This document shows positions 18,430-27,528 of a stretch of 64,000 nucleotides of DNA, in pieces. Source of the DNA: JBCCLJ01 sp039026915 (GTDB lineage Bacteria; Acidobacteriota; Thermoanaerobaculia; Multivoradales; Multivoraceae); contig JBCCLJ010000006.1 of the NCBI GenBank assembly GCA_039026915.1, positions 1-64,000 of the forward strand, given 5' to 3'. Under the pieces are notes generated by a model. That model searched no databases, was not told the DNA's origin, and saw only the letters and a program-made list of their open reading frames with translations. How positions within the stretch are numbered: position 1 is the stretch's first letter; every line of letters begins with the position of its first letter. The position numbers and the translations under genes are program-made.

Positions 18430-18879
18430 ATGCGCCCACTCCTCGATTCCTCTTTGCGCGGCATGACTGCCCTACTGATCCTGCTCAGCCTCTTGGCGCC
18501 GGCGCTCCTCGCGCAGGAAGATGGCGACGACGTCGAATGGGTCGAGCTGAAGAAGGGGCTTTTCTACCAGGATCTGGTCGTCGGCGACGGCAACGAGGCC
18601 GGCCGCGGCAGCTTCGTGCAGGTGCGCTACGTCGGCACGCTCGAGGACGGCAGCATCTTCGACCAATCCAAGGAGAATGGCTTCGCCTTCAAGATGGGTG
18701 ACGGGCGCGTCATCCGGGGCTGGGAGCTCGGTATCGCCGGCATGAAGGTCGGCGGAAAGCGGCGTCTCAAGATCCCGCCCAAGCTCGGCTATGGGAGCGC
18801 CGGTGTGAAAGGCCGCATTCCGAAAAAGGCGACGCTGCTCTTCGACATCGAGCTCATCTCGGCCAACAAGCCGCGCTGA
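18430..18879 (+). CDS. Secreted FKBP-type peptidyl-prolyl isomerase
   Basis: 149 residues. A basic N terminus is followed by a hydrophobic stretch (ALLILLSLLAPALLA) and a likely signal-peptidase I site before QEDGDD. The FKBP core contains VQVRYVGTLEDGSIFDQS, a VIRGWELGIAGMKVGGKRRL loop and the end LLFDIELISANK. It is a minimal single-domain FKBP acting on proline bonds in exported proteins; the missing lipobox cysteine suggests a soluble periplasmic form. It lies 29 bp after the acyl-CoA ligase, probably in the same transcript, and is convergent with the M3 peptidase. Confidence 0.93.
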   Translation: MRPLLDSSLRGMTALLILLSLLAPALLAQEDGDDVEWVELKKGLFYQDLVVGDGNEAGRGSFVQVRYVGTLEDGSIFDQSKENGFAFKMGDGRVIRGWELGIAGMKVGGKRRLKIPPKLGYGSAGVKGRIPKKATLLFDIELISANKPR

Positions 18880-18903
18880 GCGGACGTTGCAAGGCAGCAG
18901 CCG

Positions 18904-20706
18904 CTAAGAGAGCTGCTTCAGCATGCGGTCGAGCACCGCGAAGCCGCCGCGCCAGAAGTCCTTGTCTCGCGGGTCGATGCCCATTTCGCCGAGGGCGACT
19001 TCCGGTCGCTCGGATCCGCCGTACGACAGCAGTCGCACGTAGCCCGGGATGAAGGCGTCGCCCTCCTCGCGAAAACGCTGGTAAAGCGCGAGCACGAGGA
19101 GCTGGCCAAAGCTGTAGGCGTAGCAGTAGAAGGGCACCGCGTAGATGTGGGGAATCGCCGTCCACTCGCCGCGAAATTCGTCGCTCACTTCGACGGCGTC
19201 GCCGAACTGCTCCGCGAGAGTGCCAAGGTAGATCTTCTCGAGATCGGCGAGCGCCGCACCCTCGCCGATCGCCTGGTGCGCCTCGCGCTCGAAGATGACG
19301 AAGTACGCCTGGCGCGCAATCGTCGCGTACATGTCGTCCATCGACGAGGCTACGATCTCCCGGCGCGCCGTCTCGTCGTCTTCCTGCTCGAGCAGCCGCT
19401 CGGTGATCAGCATCTCAGCGAAAACCGAGGCGGTCTCGGCGAGCGGCAGGCACGGCTGGTGGGTGAAGACCGAGTGGTCCTCCGAGAGCATGCTGTGCAC
19501 GGCGTGGCCCATCTCGTGAGCGAGGGTCGCGACGTCGCGCATCGTGCCGTCGAAGTTGACGAGCACCCAGGGCGTCACGTCGGGCAGCGGTGAAGCGCAG
19601 AACGCGCCTCCGCGTTTGCCCGGCCGCGGCGGCACGTCGATGTGGCCTTCTGCGAAGACTCTTCTGGCGTGGTCGCCGATGGCGCCGTCGAAGTCGCCGA
19701 AGGTGTCGAGCACCAGGTCGACCGCCTTCGAATACTCCATGCGCCGGTCCGAGGTGCGCAGCGGCGCGTAGATGTCGTAGCGACGCAGCTTGTCCTGCTT
19801 GAGCCACCCCGCCTTGAGCTTGAAGTAGTCGCGGAAGACGCCGCTGCGCTCGCGAATGACGTCGAGCAGACTGTCGACCGCTTCGTCGCTGACGTCGTTG
19901 GCGACGTTGCGCACCGAGATCGGGCTGTCGAAGCCACGCAGTTGGAGGTTCTCGGAGGCCCAGTCGCGCACGCGATTGACGTACATCTGGCCCAGGACCG
20001 AGCGCTGCTCTCCATAGACGCGGTAGAGCTCTTTGTAGGCCCACTCGCGTTCGTCCGCCTCACTCGAAAGGGCAAGCGTCGTCAGCTGGTCTCGCGTCCA
20101 TTCTTCGCCCGCCGCGGCGGCCTCCGAATCCTTCGGCGGCTGGAAGTGAAAGCTGTTCGTCAGCAGCGAGTAGAGGGTCAGCACGGCGGAGATGCCGTCG
20201 GCGTTCTTCAGATTGATGATCTGCTCGGCGTCTTCCGAGAGGCGGTAGCGCGCCTTGCGCCGCTGATCCGCGAGGTAAAAACCGTAGTCGGCGTGACGCG
20301 CCTCGATGCCGGCCAGCAGTTCGGCTGCGCGCGCGTCGTCGAGGCCCTGCCACCAGAGGCCGAAGAAAAGCGTCTTGTTGGCAGCGCGGGTCATCGCCGC
20401 CTGGAGGCGGTTGCGACAGTCGAGCGCCTCGGCGCTCTGCGTGTCTTCGGAGAACCAGAGCGACGCGAAACCCATGACGCGCTGCACGTCGCGCTGCAGC
20501 CCCTCGTACGTCTCGAGCAGCGCGAAGAGACCGTCGACGTCAATGGTGTCGAGCTGTTCGCGCACCTCGGCAAAGGCGTCGATGCGCTCTGCGATGGCGG
20601 CGACCTCTGCGTCGACCGCCTCACGCTCGCGCGAGGACATCAGTTTGTCGAGGCGCCAGCCTGCCTCGGGCCAGGTTTCCGCTGCGCTGCCGTGCGTATC
20701 GTCCAT
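18904..20706 (-). CDS. M3-family oligoendopeptidase (PepF-like)
   Basis: 600 residues from the ATG at 20706, chosen for GGAG about 6 nt upstream and because the family begins near MDDTHGSAAETW. The zinc-binding HExxH is LAHEMGHAVHSML, with a glutamate ligand in the following helix (PLAETASVFAEM). It is all-helical, and its length fits the oligoendopeptidase F group of M3 thimet-type metallopeptidases. It cleaves short cytosolic peptides, with no signal peptide seen. It is downstream of the DUF3467 gene on the same strand, with 118 bp between them. Confidence 0.94.
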   Translation of the reverse strand: MDDTHGSAAETWPEAGWRLDKLMSSREREAVDAEVAAIAERIDAFAEVREQLDTIDVDGLFALLETYEGLQRDVQRVMGFASLWFSEDTQSAEALDCRNRLQAAMTRAANKTLFFGLWWQGLDDARAAELLAGIEARHADYGFYLADQRRKARYRLSEDAEQIINLKNADGISAVLTLYSLLTNSFHFQPPKDSEAAAAGEEWTRDQLTTLALSSEADEREWAYKELYRVYGEQRSVLGQMYVNRVRDWASENLQLRGFDSPISVRNVANDVSDEAVDSLLDVIRERSGVFRDYFKLKAGWLKQDKLRRYDIYAPLRTSDRRMEYSKAVDLVLDTFGDFDGAIGDHARRVFAEGHIDVPPRPGKRGGAFCASPLPDVTPWVLVNFDGTMRDVATLAHEMGHAVHSMLSEDHSVFTHQPCLPLAETASVFAEMLITERLLEQEDDETARREIVASSMDDMYATIARQAYFVIFEREAHQAIGEGAALADLEKIYLGTLAEQFGDAVEVSDEFRGEWTAIPHIYAVPFYCYAYSFGQLLVLALYQRFREEGDAFIPGYVRLLSYGGSERPEVALGEMGIDPRDKDFWRGGFAVLDRMLKQLS

Positions 20707-20824
20707 CGCTGTCTCCAGTCTCCCGCTCTCCCCACCCACGGTGGCGAAGAATACACTCCGCAAATCGTGGCTCGACGAAAAATCCGTCGCGTTCAGTCTG
20801 TGCGCTGCGGCTTTCTTCGAGGGC

Positions 20825-21136
20825 TCAGTGAACCGGTCCACCGATCGGATCCGGGGCGGCCTCGATCTCACCGTGAGCCTCTTCGTAGCGCTTCAGGTTG
20901 GCCGAAAGGGCGCCGATGATGCGCTTGAGGTGGCCTGGACTCGTCGCGATACGCGACGTGACGATGCCCTGCGGCGGCACCATGTGAATGAAGTCGAGGA
21001 TGAACTCCTCGCGGGTGTGGGTGATGCGCAGCAGATTCGAGTAGCGGCCCTTGAGCTCCTCGTCGTCGATCTTGATGTTGATCTGAGCCCCCTGGGGAGC
21101 TGCCGCCTGCTGCTGTCGTCGCGGATCGTCGGTCAT
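20825..21136 (-). CDS. DUF3467 family protein
   Basis: 103 residues from the ATG at 21136. The conserved core reads INIKIDDEELKGRYSNLLRI then HTREEFILDFIHMVPPQGIV and SPGHLKRIIGALSANLKRYE, matching DUF3467. The fold is expected to be a small alpha/beta unit; its role is unknown. Its start lies 2 bp beyond the wzt stop codon, so translation is probably coupled to the polysaccharide exporter ATPase. No signal peptide or membrane segment is visible. Confidence 0.88.
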   Translation of the reverse strand: MTDDPRRQQQAAAPQGAQINIKIDDEELKGRYSNLLRITHTREEFILDFIHMVPPQGIVTSRIATSPGHLKRIIGALSANLKRYEEAHGEIEAAPDPIGGPVH

Positions 21137-21138
21137 CG

Positions 21139-22395
21139 TCAGGTCTCCTCGGCGCGCGGGGGTTTGACGCGAAGCCCCTCGAGCTGCCAGTCGTGTTGCG
21201 GAAAGTAGACGCCCACGCCCCGGTCGCGCGCACGAACGGTGAGGCGAAAGACGCCTTTGCGGTAGTCGTAAGGCGCGCCCGAGCGCGAATGCACGGCGAC
21301 GTCGACGAGGTACTCGCCGGGAGCGAGGCGCAGTTCGGGACAGCGCAGACGAACGGTCGCAGCCCCTTGCCAGCGCTCGGGTTCGAAGCCGGCGAGATCC
21401 GTGTTCGTACCCCAGCACTCCATGCCTCTCGGAGTCGAGACGGCGACGCCGAAGACGAAGTCGTCCAAGGGCTCCTCGCAGCGGGCGCTGATCTCGAAGG
21501 CGACCGCGTCGCCGGTGGCGAAGTCATAACGCTCCTCCCCGCCGACCAACAGGCGCGTCGACTCGATCCGCGCCTGGCCGGAGCCCCAGCGATCCTCGGG
21601 CGCTTCCTCTTCGTCGCGCTTCTTCTCTGCGAGGTGCGCTCGGCCCTCTTCGGCCGCGACCTGCTCCCGGTAGGCGTCAATCATGCGACGTGGCTCTCCG
21701 ACGCCCTGGGAGTGCCCCTTCTCCAGCCACAGCACGCGATCGCAGAGGCTCTCCACGAGATCGAGACTGTGGCTCACCACCATCAGCGTGCGGCCGCGAC
21801 CGAGATGCTCTTCGATCTTGGCCAGGCAGCGATGAGCGAACTGCTCATCGCCGACCGCCAGGACCTCGTCGACGAGCAGCACTTCGGGATCCGTGTGAAT
21901 CGCGACGGCGAAGCCGAGGCGCACGTACATGCCACTCGAGTAGTTCTTGACCGGCTCTTCGATGAAATCGCCAAGGCCGGAAAACTCGACGATCTCGTCG
22001 TAGCGTCGTTCGATGTCGCTGCGGCTCAGGCCGAGGATCGAGCCGTTGATGAAGACGTTCTCGCGCCCCGAGATCTCCGGATGGAAGCCGGCTCCCAGCT
22101 CGATCAGCGCCGCAACGCGCCCGTCGACGGCGAGCTTTCCCGACGTCGGCTGCAGGAGTCCGGCGACGAGCTTGAGGAGCGTCGACTTGCCCGAGCCGTT
22201 GCCGCCGATGACGCCGAAGGCTTCGCCGGCCGGGACCTCGAACGACAGACTCTCGATCGCCGTCACGGCCTCACCGGGGCGCAGTCCCCGCACCAGGCTG
22301 CGGTCGAGCAGAGCACTCTTGAGGGTGCGCATCTTGAAACCCGCCGATGTCCGCCGATAGAGCTTGCTGAGCCCCTCTGCGCGAATCGCGCTCAT
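21139..22395 (-). CDS. wzt: ABC transporter ATPase, polysaccharide export (Wzt-type)
   Basis: 418 residues from the ATG at 22395, which overlaps the permease stop by 4 nt (ATGA). Walker A is GGNGSGKST, the signature region is KNYSSGMYVRLGFAVA and Walker B is VLLVDEVLAVGD, as in TagH/Wzt ATPases. A C-terminal extension of about 150 residues is predicted to be a beta-sandwich resembling the Wzt carbohydrate-binding domain, which recognises a modified glycan end before export. With Wzm it would export an O-antigen-like or capsular glycan across the inner membrane. No glycosyltransferases are adjacent, so the glycan is made elsewhere. Confidence 0.93.
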   Translation of the reverse strand: MSAIRAEGLSKLYRRTSAGFKMRTLKSALLDRSLVRGLRPGEAVTAIESLSFEVPAGEAFGVIGGNGSGKSTLLKLVAGLLQPTSGKLAVDGRVAALIELGAGFHPEISGRENVFINGSILGLSRSDIERRYDEIVEFSGLGDFIEEPVKNYSSGMYVRLGFAVAIHTDPEVLLVDEVLAVGDEQFAHRCLAKIEEHLGRGRTLMVVSHSLDLVESLCDRVLWLEKGHSQGVGEPRRMIDAYREQVAAEEGRAHLAEKKRDEEEAPEDRWGSGQARIESTRLLVGGEERYDFATGDAVAFEISARCEEPLDDFVFGVAVSTPRGMECWGTNTDLAGFEPERWQGAATVRLRCPELRLAPGEYLVDVAVHSRSGAPYDYRKGVFRLTVRARDRGVGVYFPQHDWQLEGLRVKPPRAEET

Positions 22396-23192
22396 ACGGC
22401 CTCCGCCACGGTCTCGCGCAGTCGCGTGAAGATCCAACTGCCCAGGAGCCAGCTCAGCACCGACCAGCCGGCCATTTCCAGCCAGATCGTCGCCGGCGGC
22501 AGCGTGCCTCCGTAGAGAAGGCTCTGATAGGCCAACGTGAACGGGGTGAATGGATTCAAGTGCAGCCAGCGTCCGTAGCGACCGGCGAACTCGATCGAGT
22601 AGATGATCGGCGCCAGGAAGAACAGGAGCTGCAGAACGTTGGCCAGGAGGTCACGCACATCCTTGAAGTGCACGCTCAGCGAAGAGAGCCCCAGGACCAT
22701 GCCGCTGAGCATCAACAGGTGTAGAGCGATGGCCACCGGAACCAACAGCGACGGCAGTCCGAGGACCGAGTAACCGAGGAGCCTGCCGAGGACCAGAGCG
22801 AGGACGAGGATCGGAAGCGCCAGCAAAAAGTGCACGAGCTGCGCCGACACCGTCACCGCCGGCAGGATCTCGAGCGGAAACGAAGCGCGGCGGATGAGAC
22901 CGGCGTTCGAGGACAGCGACTGCGTTCCCTCGAGCAGTGTGTTGTTGGTCCAGATCCAGGGGAAGAGGCCGCACACCAAAAAGAGCACGAAGGGGTGCGG
23001 GGCACTCGCGTCTCCCGCGCGAGGCCCGAGGAAGAGGCCGAAAACCGCAGCGAAGACGGCCAGCAGAAGCAGCGGGTTGGCCAGAGACCAGAGAAAGCCC
23101 AGAGCACTGCCGCGATAACGCGCCTTGAGCTCGCGGCCGGTGAGGGCGACGAGCAAGCCGCGATAGCGCAGCACGGTTCTGAGTGTCTTCAT
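22392..23192 (-). CDS. wzm: ABC-2 type polysaccharide export permease (Wzm-type)
   Basis: 266 residues with six predicted membrane segments. The N-terminal amphipathic motif RELKARYRGSALGFLWSLAN is characteristic of Wzm/TagG/KpsM permeases. The C-terminal part has the NPFTPFTLAYQSLLYGG loop. It pairs with the ATPase immediately downstream (4-nt overlap) to move an undecaprenyl-linked glycan to the periplasmic face. It is the first gene of the wzm-wzt-DUF3467 unit. The 195 bp upstream (23193-23387) form the divergent promoter region shared with the small plus-strand gene. Confidence 0.94.
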   Translation of the reverse strand: MKTLRTVLRYRGLLVALTGRELKARYRGSALGFLWSLANPLLLLAVFAAVFGLFLGPRAGDASAPHPFVLFLVCGLFPWIWTNNTLLEGTQSLSSNAGLIRRASFPLEILPAVTVSAQLVHFLLALPILVLALVLGRLLGYSVLGLPSLLVPVAIALHLLMLSGMVLGLSSLSVHFKDVRDLLANVLQLLFFLAPIIYSIEFAGRYGRWLHLNPFTPFTLAYQSLLYGGTLPPATIWLEMAGWSVLSWLLGSWIFTRLRETVAEAV

Positions 23193-23387
23193 AGTGACGT
23201 CGACGGAGTCTTCGCAGCAGTGCGCCGCGGCCTGGCGCCTTCGTGCCCTCCTGCGCTACCGCACGTCTTCGCGACGGAGGAGGTGCCGCGCCAGAGGGCC
23301 GATCCGGGCGATTCTATGGCTCCTACCGGACATTTCGCGCGGTGACGTGGTGCTAACCTCCAACGCGATGGACGCGAGAAGCCAGCG

Positions 23388-23696
23388 ATGAGCGACCGCA
23401 GCCGCCTGCAGGTCGACTGTCCCTGCTGCGAAGCGCAGCTCGCCATCGATCGCGAGACGGGAGCGGTGATCTCCCACACGGCCGCAGAGGCGCCGGTCGC
23501 GGGCGGCGCCGACTTCGAGGATCTGCTCGCCGATCTCGATCGGCAGAAGGCGCGCGCCGAACAGCTCTTCGAGCAGGAGAAGGCGGCGATGGCCGATCGC
23601 GATCGCGTTCTCGACGAGCGCTTCGCCGAAGCCTTGCGCAAGGCCGAAGAAGAACCGGACGACGCTCCGCCGCCCCGACCCTTCGACCTCGACTGA
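23388..23696 (+). CDS. Small Cys-motif protein, unknown function
   Basis: A 102-residue protein with a short N-terminal module, QVDCPCCEAQLAIDRETGAV, where CPCC could bind a metal in a mini zinc-ribbon, followed by a highly charged helical tail rich in Glu, Asp, Arg and Lys and a proline-rich end. I recall similar short 'CPCCG...D..TG.V' proteins as uncharacterised in Acidobacteriota genomes. It is divergent from wzm and ends 11 bp from the stop of the minus-strand kinase fusion. The function is unknown. Confidence 0.72.
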   Translation: MSDRSRLQVDCPCCEAQLAIDRETGAVISHTAAEAPVAGGADFEDLLADLDRQKARAEQLFEQEKAAMADRDRVLDERFAEALRKAEEEPDDAPPPRPFDLD

Positions 23697-23706
23697 CGAG
23701 GCGCCA

Positions 23707-25941
23707 TCACGCCGCGCTGACCGCCTCTTCGCTGAGCAGGAAGATCGGCCGGCGGCCGAGCTCCAGAGTTCCATCGACCCGGCGAGCATCTCCACCGATC
23801 TCCTGCAGCGCCACGAAGCCGCCGGGCGGCTCGAAGGATCGGCGCTCCGACGCGGTCGTCCAGGCAACCAGGACCTGACTCGCGTTGTCTCCGACAAAGC
23901 GATGAAGGTGAACGTCTTCGGCACTGTCGAGGCGGCCAGCGTAGGTGCGCCCGCGCAGATGCCGGAGGAGATCGCGCAGCGCGTAGAACGAAGGCCGGCG
24001 GCGCAGCGAATCACCGGTCGGATCGATCAGCCCGTAGCCCTTGGCGATCGGCTGCCACCAGAAGACCCTCTCGACCAGGCCCGTCGCGAGCACCAGCACG
24101 TAGTAGCGCACGAGGTAGTCCGCTTGCTCGTCTTCTCCGACCGCGACGTCGCGACCCGCCGGCGAATGCGGACCCTCGCGCAGCGGCCAGTTCATCTCGG
24201 TGATCCAGACGCGGCCACTAGGGCAGTTGCGTGACGTCTCGGCAATGCTCTTCAGCAGCTCGACCTTGCCGACCGTGTCGAGTCCCATTTGGAGGTTCTC
24301 GGGCGCGCCACGGCGATCGACGTAGAGGAGGCTCGCGACAGCGTCGAAGTGGGCCGCCTCGTTCTTCGAGCTCAGCAGGGCGACGAGGAGGTGAAACTCG
24401 AAATCGATGATCGGCGGGCCGAGGATCTCCACGTCGGAACGCGCGGCACGCAGCTCTTCCGCTGCGCTGGCAAGGAGCTGTAGATACTCGCCTGGATGCC
24501 AGACCCCCCACTTCGAGCGGTTGATCGCCTGCCCGACCTGGAAGGCGCGACCGAACGGCGCGAAGGTCGTCGCGAGCCGCCGGACCGACGCGCGCCAGCG
24601 CTCGGGATCCTTCACCAAGACTCGATTCTGAGGGAGCGCAAAGGAAAGCTCGATACCGCGCTGCTCGAGCTCGCGGGCCAGCACGAGCTCTTCCTCGTGC
24701 TCGTCCTCCCACGGATGCAGGCGCAGGAGCGCATGTCGCACTCCCAGATCTTCGACGGCCGAAAGAAGGCCCTCGCGATCCCCAGGGTAGGGACGCAGCG
24801 CCACTCCGGCGCCGACGAAGGGCGCGCCGATCCGCGGCTCGCGCACGATCTCCTTGAATCGTCTGCGGATCTGCGGCGCTCCGGTCAGGACGGCCGCTGC
24901 GGTCGACAGATGGCGGGGGCTGTCGCCGAGACGCACCAGCGTCTTCTCGAAGCGGCTCGCGTGCTGGTGGGGTTGATCCGAAAGGTTGTCCCAGACGATC
25001 TTGTCGCGGCGCGAGGCGCTCGCATCGGCTTCGGGGATGTGCGTGTGAGCAGAGCGCCGCGGCAGCACGGTCTCGAGCACGCTGCGGAGACCGCCGCGCA
25101 CCGTCTTCTTCGTCGAGTTCTTGAGCAGAAACGAGCGATGGTAGAAGCGGTAGAGCCCGACGCCCAGCGACCGAGACGCTTTCGAGAGTCCGGCGCGCTC
25201 GAAGTAGGCATCGAGATAGATCTGCTGATCTTCTGCACGGAAGATCGGCATGCGCGAGAGATCGCGCATGCGCTCGCTGAGCGACAGCGACCGCCCGCAG
25301 CGCGCCCGACTGAGATCGATGAAGGTCAGAGGCGGTGCCGTCCCCGGATCGACCTGGGCGTGCGAGAAGGCCGTGGGCGAAAGCAGCACGTTGCCACTCG
25401 TCATGTCGCGATGCCAGATGCCGGCATCGTGGAGCTGACCGAGCGCTGCACCCAGAGAGCCGAGAAAGCGGGCCGCGTCGAGATCCGGGAACTCCTCCGA
25501 AGCACGGTCGGCGTTGAGCGCGCGCAGCAGGTAGCGCGCTTCCATGCGGTCCTCGTCGTAGCGACAGACGTAGAACGCCGGACCGTCGGCTTCGGCGTGG
25601 TCGACGTAGAGCACGGGCTCCGGCGTGGCCAGTCCGGCCTCCGTCAGCGCTTCCGCCGATTGCCACGAGCGTGCCGCTTTGGTGCCGCGCATCGCGCGCC
25701 GCAGTCGCGGTTTGAGACTGTCGTGACGGAATTGCTTGACGACCACGTCGAACGTCTCGTCCGGCGTGCTCAGCTCGGCAACGTACAGATAGTTCCGCCC
25801 CCAGTGCAGCGTCGTCTTGGCGCTGCCAGCATCGACGAGCGGCTCCAGAATGGAGCGCCAGTCGAGCCCCGCGTAGCGCTCCGCAACCTCTCCATGCAGG
25901 TCGTCGACGACCAGCGGCTTCGTCGCTCCGAAGCCGCTCAT
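23707..25941 (-). CDS. WaaP/InaA-like kinase fused to glycoside-hydrolase-like domain
   Basis: 744 residues. The N-terminal ~290 residues form a eukaryotic-like/lipopolysaccharide kinase fold: VVVKQF (K69), catalytic loop WHRDMTSGNVLL (H177, D179, N184) and metal-binding FIDLSRAR (D209) in place of DFG. The C-terminal ~370 residues (from about 375) resemble a clan-A TIM-barrel glycosidase, with a candidate nucleophile in VWITEMNWPL (E582) and an HPWEDE strand end. The expected acid/base Asn-Glu pair appears as Gln-Ala (about 471-472, GQAINRSKWG), so hydrolysis may be lost. The gene overlaps the rng stop by 4 nt. Phosphorylation of a surface or cell-wall glycan by a sugar-binding kinase is a possible role, by inference only. 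Confidence 0.82.
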   Translation of the reverse strand: MSGFGATKPLVVDDLHGEVAERYAGLDWRSILEPLVDAGSAKTTLHWGRNYLYVAELSTPDETFDVVVKQFRHDSLKPRLRRAMRGTKAARSWQSAEALTEAGLATPEPVLYVDHAEADGPAFYVCRYDEDRMEARYLLRALNADRASEEFPDLDAARFLGSLGAALGQLHDAGIWHRDMTSGNVLLSPTAFSHAQVDPGTAPPLTFIDLSRARCGRSLSLSERMRDLSRMPIFRAEDQQIYLDAYFERAGLSKASRSLGVGLYRFYHRSFLLKNSTKKTVRGGLRSVLETVLPRRSAHTHIPEADASASRRDKIVWDNLSDQPHQHASRFEKTLVRLGDSPRHLSTAAAVLTGAPQIRRRFKEIVREPRIGAPFVGAGVALRPYPGDREGLLSAVEDLGVRHALLRLHPWEDEHEEELVLARELEQRGIELSFALPQNRVLVKDPERWRASVRRLATTFAPFGRAFQVGQAINRSKWGVWHPGEYLQLLASAAEELRAARSDVEILGPPIIDFEFHLLVALLSSKNEAAHFDAVASLLYVDRRGAPENLQMGLDTVGKVELLKSIAETSRNCPSGRVWITEMNWPLREGPHSPAGRDVAVGEDEQADYLVRYYVLVLATGLVERVFWWQPIAKGYGLIDPTGDSLRRRPSFYALRDLLRHLRGRTYAGRLDSAEDVHLHRFVGDNASQVLVAWTTASERRSFEPPGGFVALQEIGGDARRVDGTLELGRRPIFLLSEEAVSAA

Positions 25942-27503
25942 ACGTCCGTCAGGCTGAAGCTCTCATGGTGCAGCTCCGCGTCTCCCTGCACCAGGATGTT
26001 CGACCCGAGGGACCCTTGAAGCTCTTCGAGAATCGGGCGCTCCTCCGTCTGCAGCGCGGCAGCCACCTCCGGATGCACGCGCAGCAGCAGCTCGCGCACC
26101 GGCGCACCCGAGCGCATCAACCGCAGCACCTCGCGACGGATCTTGAAGCAGATCGTCGACAGGGTCAGGATGCGCCCCTGGCCCTGGCAGTAGGGGCAGC
26201 GCCTCGTCAGGCTCCTCTCGAGATTGGCATGGCTGCGCTTACGCGTCAGCTCGATGAGTCCGAACTCCGAGATGCTGAGCACCTTGCTCTTGGCTCGGTC
26301 GAGACGCAGCTCGCTCTCGAAGGCCTCGAAGACTTCGAGGCGGTGGTCCTCCTCATCCATGTCGATGAGGTCGATGATGATGATGCCGCTGAGATCACGA
26401 AGCCTGATCTGGCGGACGATCTCGCGCACCGCCTCGAGATTCGTGCGCAGCACCGTCTGCTCGAGACTCGTCTGCCCGACGTAGCGACCGGTGTTGACGT
26501 CGATCGCGACCAGAGCCTCCGTCTGGTTGATCACCAGATAGCCACCCGACTTGAGCCAGACCTTGCTGGCGAGGGCAGCATCGATCTCATCTTCGACCTT
26601 GAAACGATCGAAGAGCGTCGCCTCTTCACGGTCGAGCTTGACCCGACCAACGAGCGCCGGCTGCACGTGGTCGAGAAACTCGACGATGCGCTGATAGCTC
26701 TCTTCGCCGTCGGCCCAGAGAACCGAGTACTCGTGATTGAAGACGTCGCGCACGACGCGCAGCGCCAGATCGAGATCCTGATGCACCAGAACGGGTGCGC
26801 GCACCTTCTCGGCTGAACGACGGATGCGACCCCAGAGATCGATCAGGTAGTTCCGGTCTTCGAAAAAGCTCTCGAGATCCTGACCTTCGCCGGCGGTGCG
26901 CACGATCAGGCCAGCCCGATCCACGGCAACGCTGTCCAGAACCCGCAGCAGACGCTCACGCTCTGCCTCATCCTCGATGCGACGCGAGATGCCGTCATGC
27001 TGCACCGTGGGAAGCAGCACGAGATAGCGACTCGGCAGCGTAATGTGCGTAGTGACTCGAGCACCCTTGTTGGCCAGCGCATCTTTGGTCACTTGGACGA
27101 CGAGCTCCTGTCCATCCTTGAGGAGTTCGTCGATGGACCGCATGCGCGGCTCGGCGGGCTCGGCGTCCGGTTCCTGCCCCCCGCCCAGGGACGAGATCTG
27201 TTCGTCCTCATCGAGGCTGCCGGCGCCGACCTCGACCACGTCGCTGACGTAGAGAAACGCGTCGCGCTCCAAACCGATGTCGACGAATGCCGCCTGCATA
27301 CCGGGCAGGACTCGGGTCACCCGCCCCTTGTAGATGTTGCCGACGACGCCGCGCTGGGTCTTGCGCTCGACGAAGATCTCGACCGCACGATCGTTCTCGA
27401 GCACGGCGATGCGCGTCTGATGAGGGTCGCTCTCGACGAGCATCTTGCGCGCGACGGTGGCCGGCTCGCGCCGCCGTTCAGGCGCTGTTGCTTTCTGGGT
27501 CAT
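25938..27503 (-). CDS. rng: Ribonuclease E/G family endoribonuclease
   Basis: A 521-residue RNase G-size protein. It has an N-terminal S1 domain (GVVGNIYKGRVTRVLPGMQA), the RNase H-like region and catalytic aspartate motifs ALVAIDVNTGR and IIIIDLIDMD. The zinc-link RRCPYCQGQG has the CPxC pair expected for dimerisation. It lacks the long C-terminal scaffold of RNase E. It should process 16S rRNA 5' ends and degrade mRNA. It sits in the mre-mrdA-rodA series, as rng does in many bacteria, and its stop overlaps the start of the kinase fusion. A later start at 27443 is possible, since no clear ribosome site precedes either. Confidence 0.94.
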   Translation of the reverse strand: MTQKATAPERRREPATVARKMLVESDPHQTRIAVLENDRAVEIFVERKTQRGVVGNIYKGRVTRVLPGMQAAFVDIGLERDAFLYVSDVVEVGAGSLDEDEQISSLGGGQEPDAEPAEPRMRSIDELLKDGQELVVQVTKDALANKGARVTTHITLPSRYLVLLPTVQHDGISRRIEDEAERERLLRVLDSVAVDRAGLIVRTAGEGQDLESFFEDRNYLIDLWGRIRRSAEKVRAPVLVHQDLDLALRVVRDVFNHEYSVLWADGEESYQRIVEFLDHVQPALVGRVKLDREEATLFDRFKVEDEIDAALASKVWLKSGGYLVINQTEALVAIDVNTGRYVGQTSLEQTVLRTNLEAVREIVRQIRLRDLSGIIIIDLIDMDEEDHRLEVFEAFESELRLDRAKSKVLSISEFGLIELTRKRSHANLERSLTRRCPYCQGQGRILTLSTICFKIRREVLRLMRSGAPVRELLLRVHPEVAAALQTEERPILEELQGSLGSNILVQGDAELHHESFSLTDV

Positions 27504-27528
27504 GGGGGTTGTCCGGCGAGCGCGTCGC

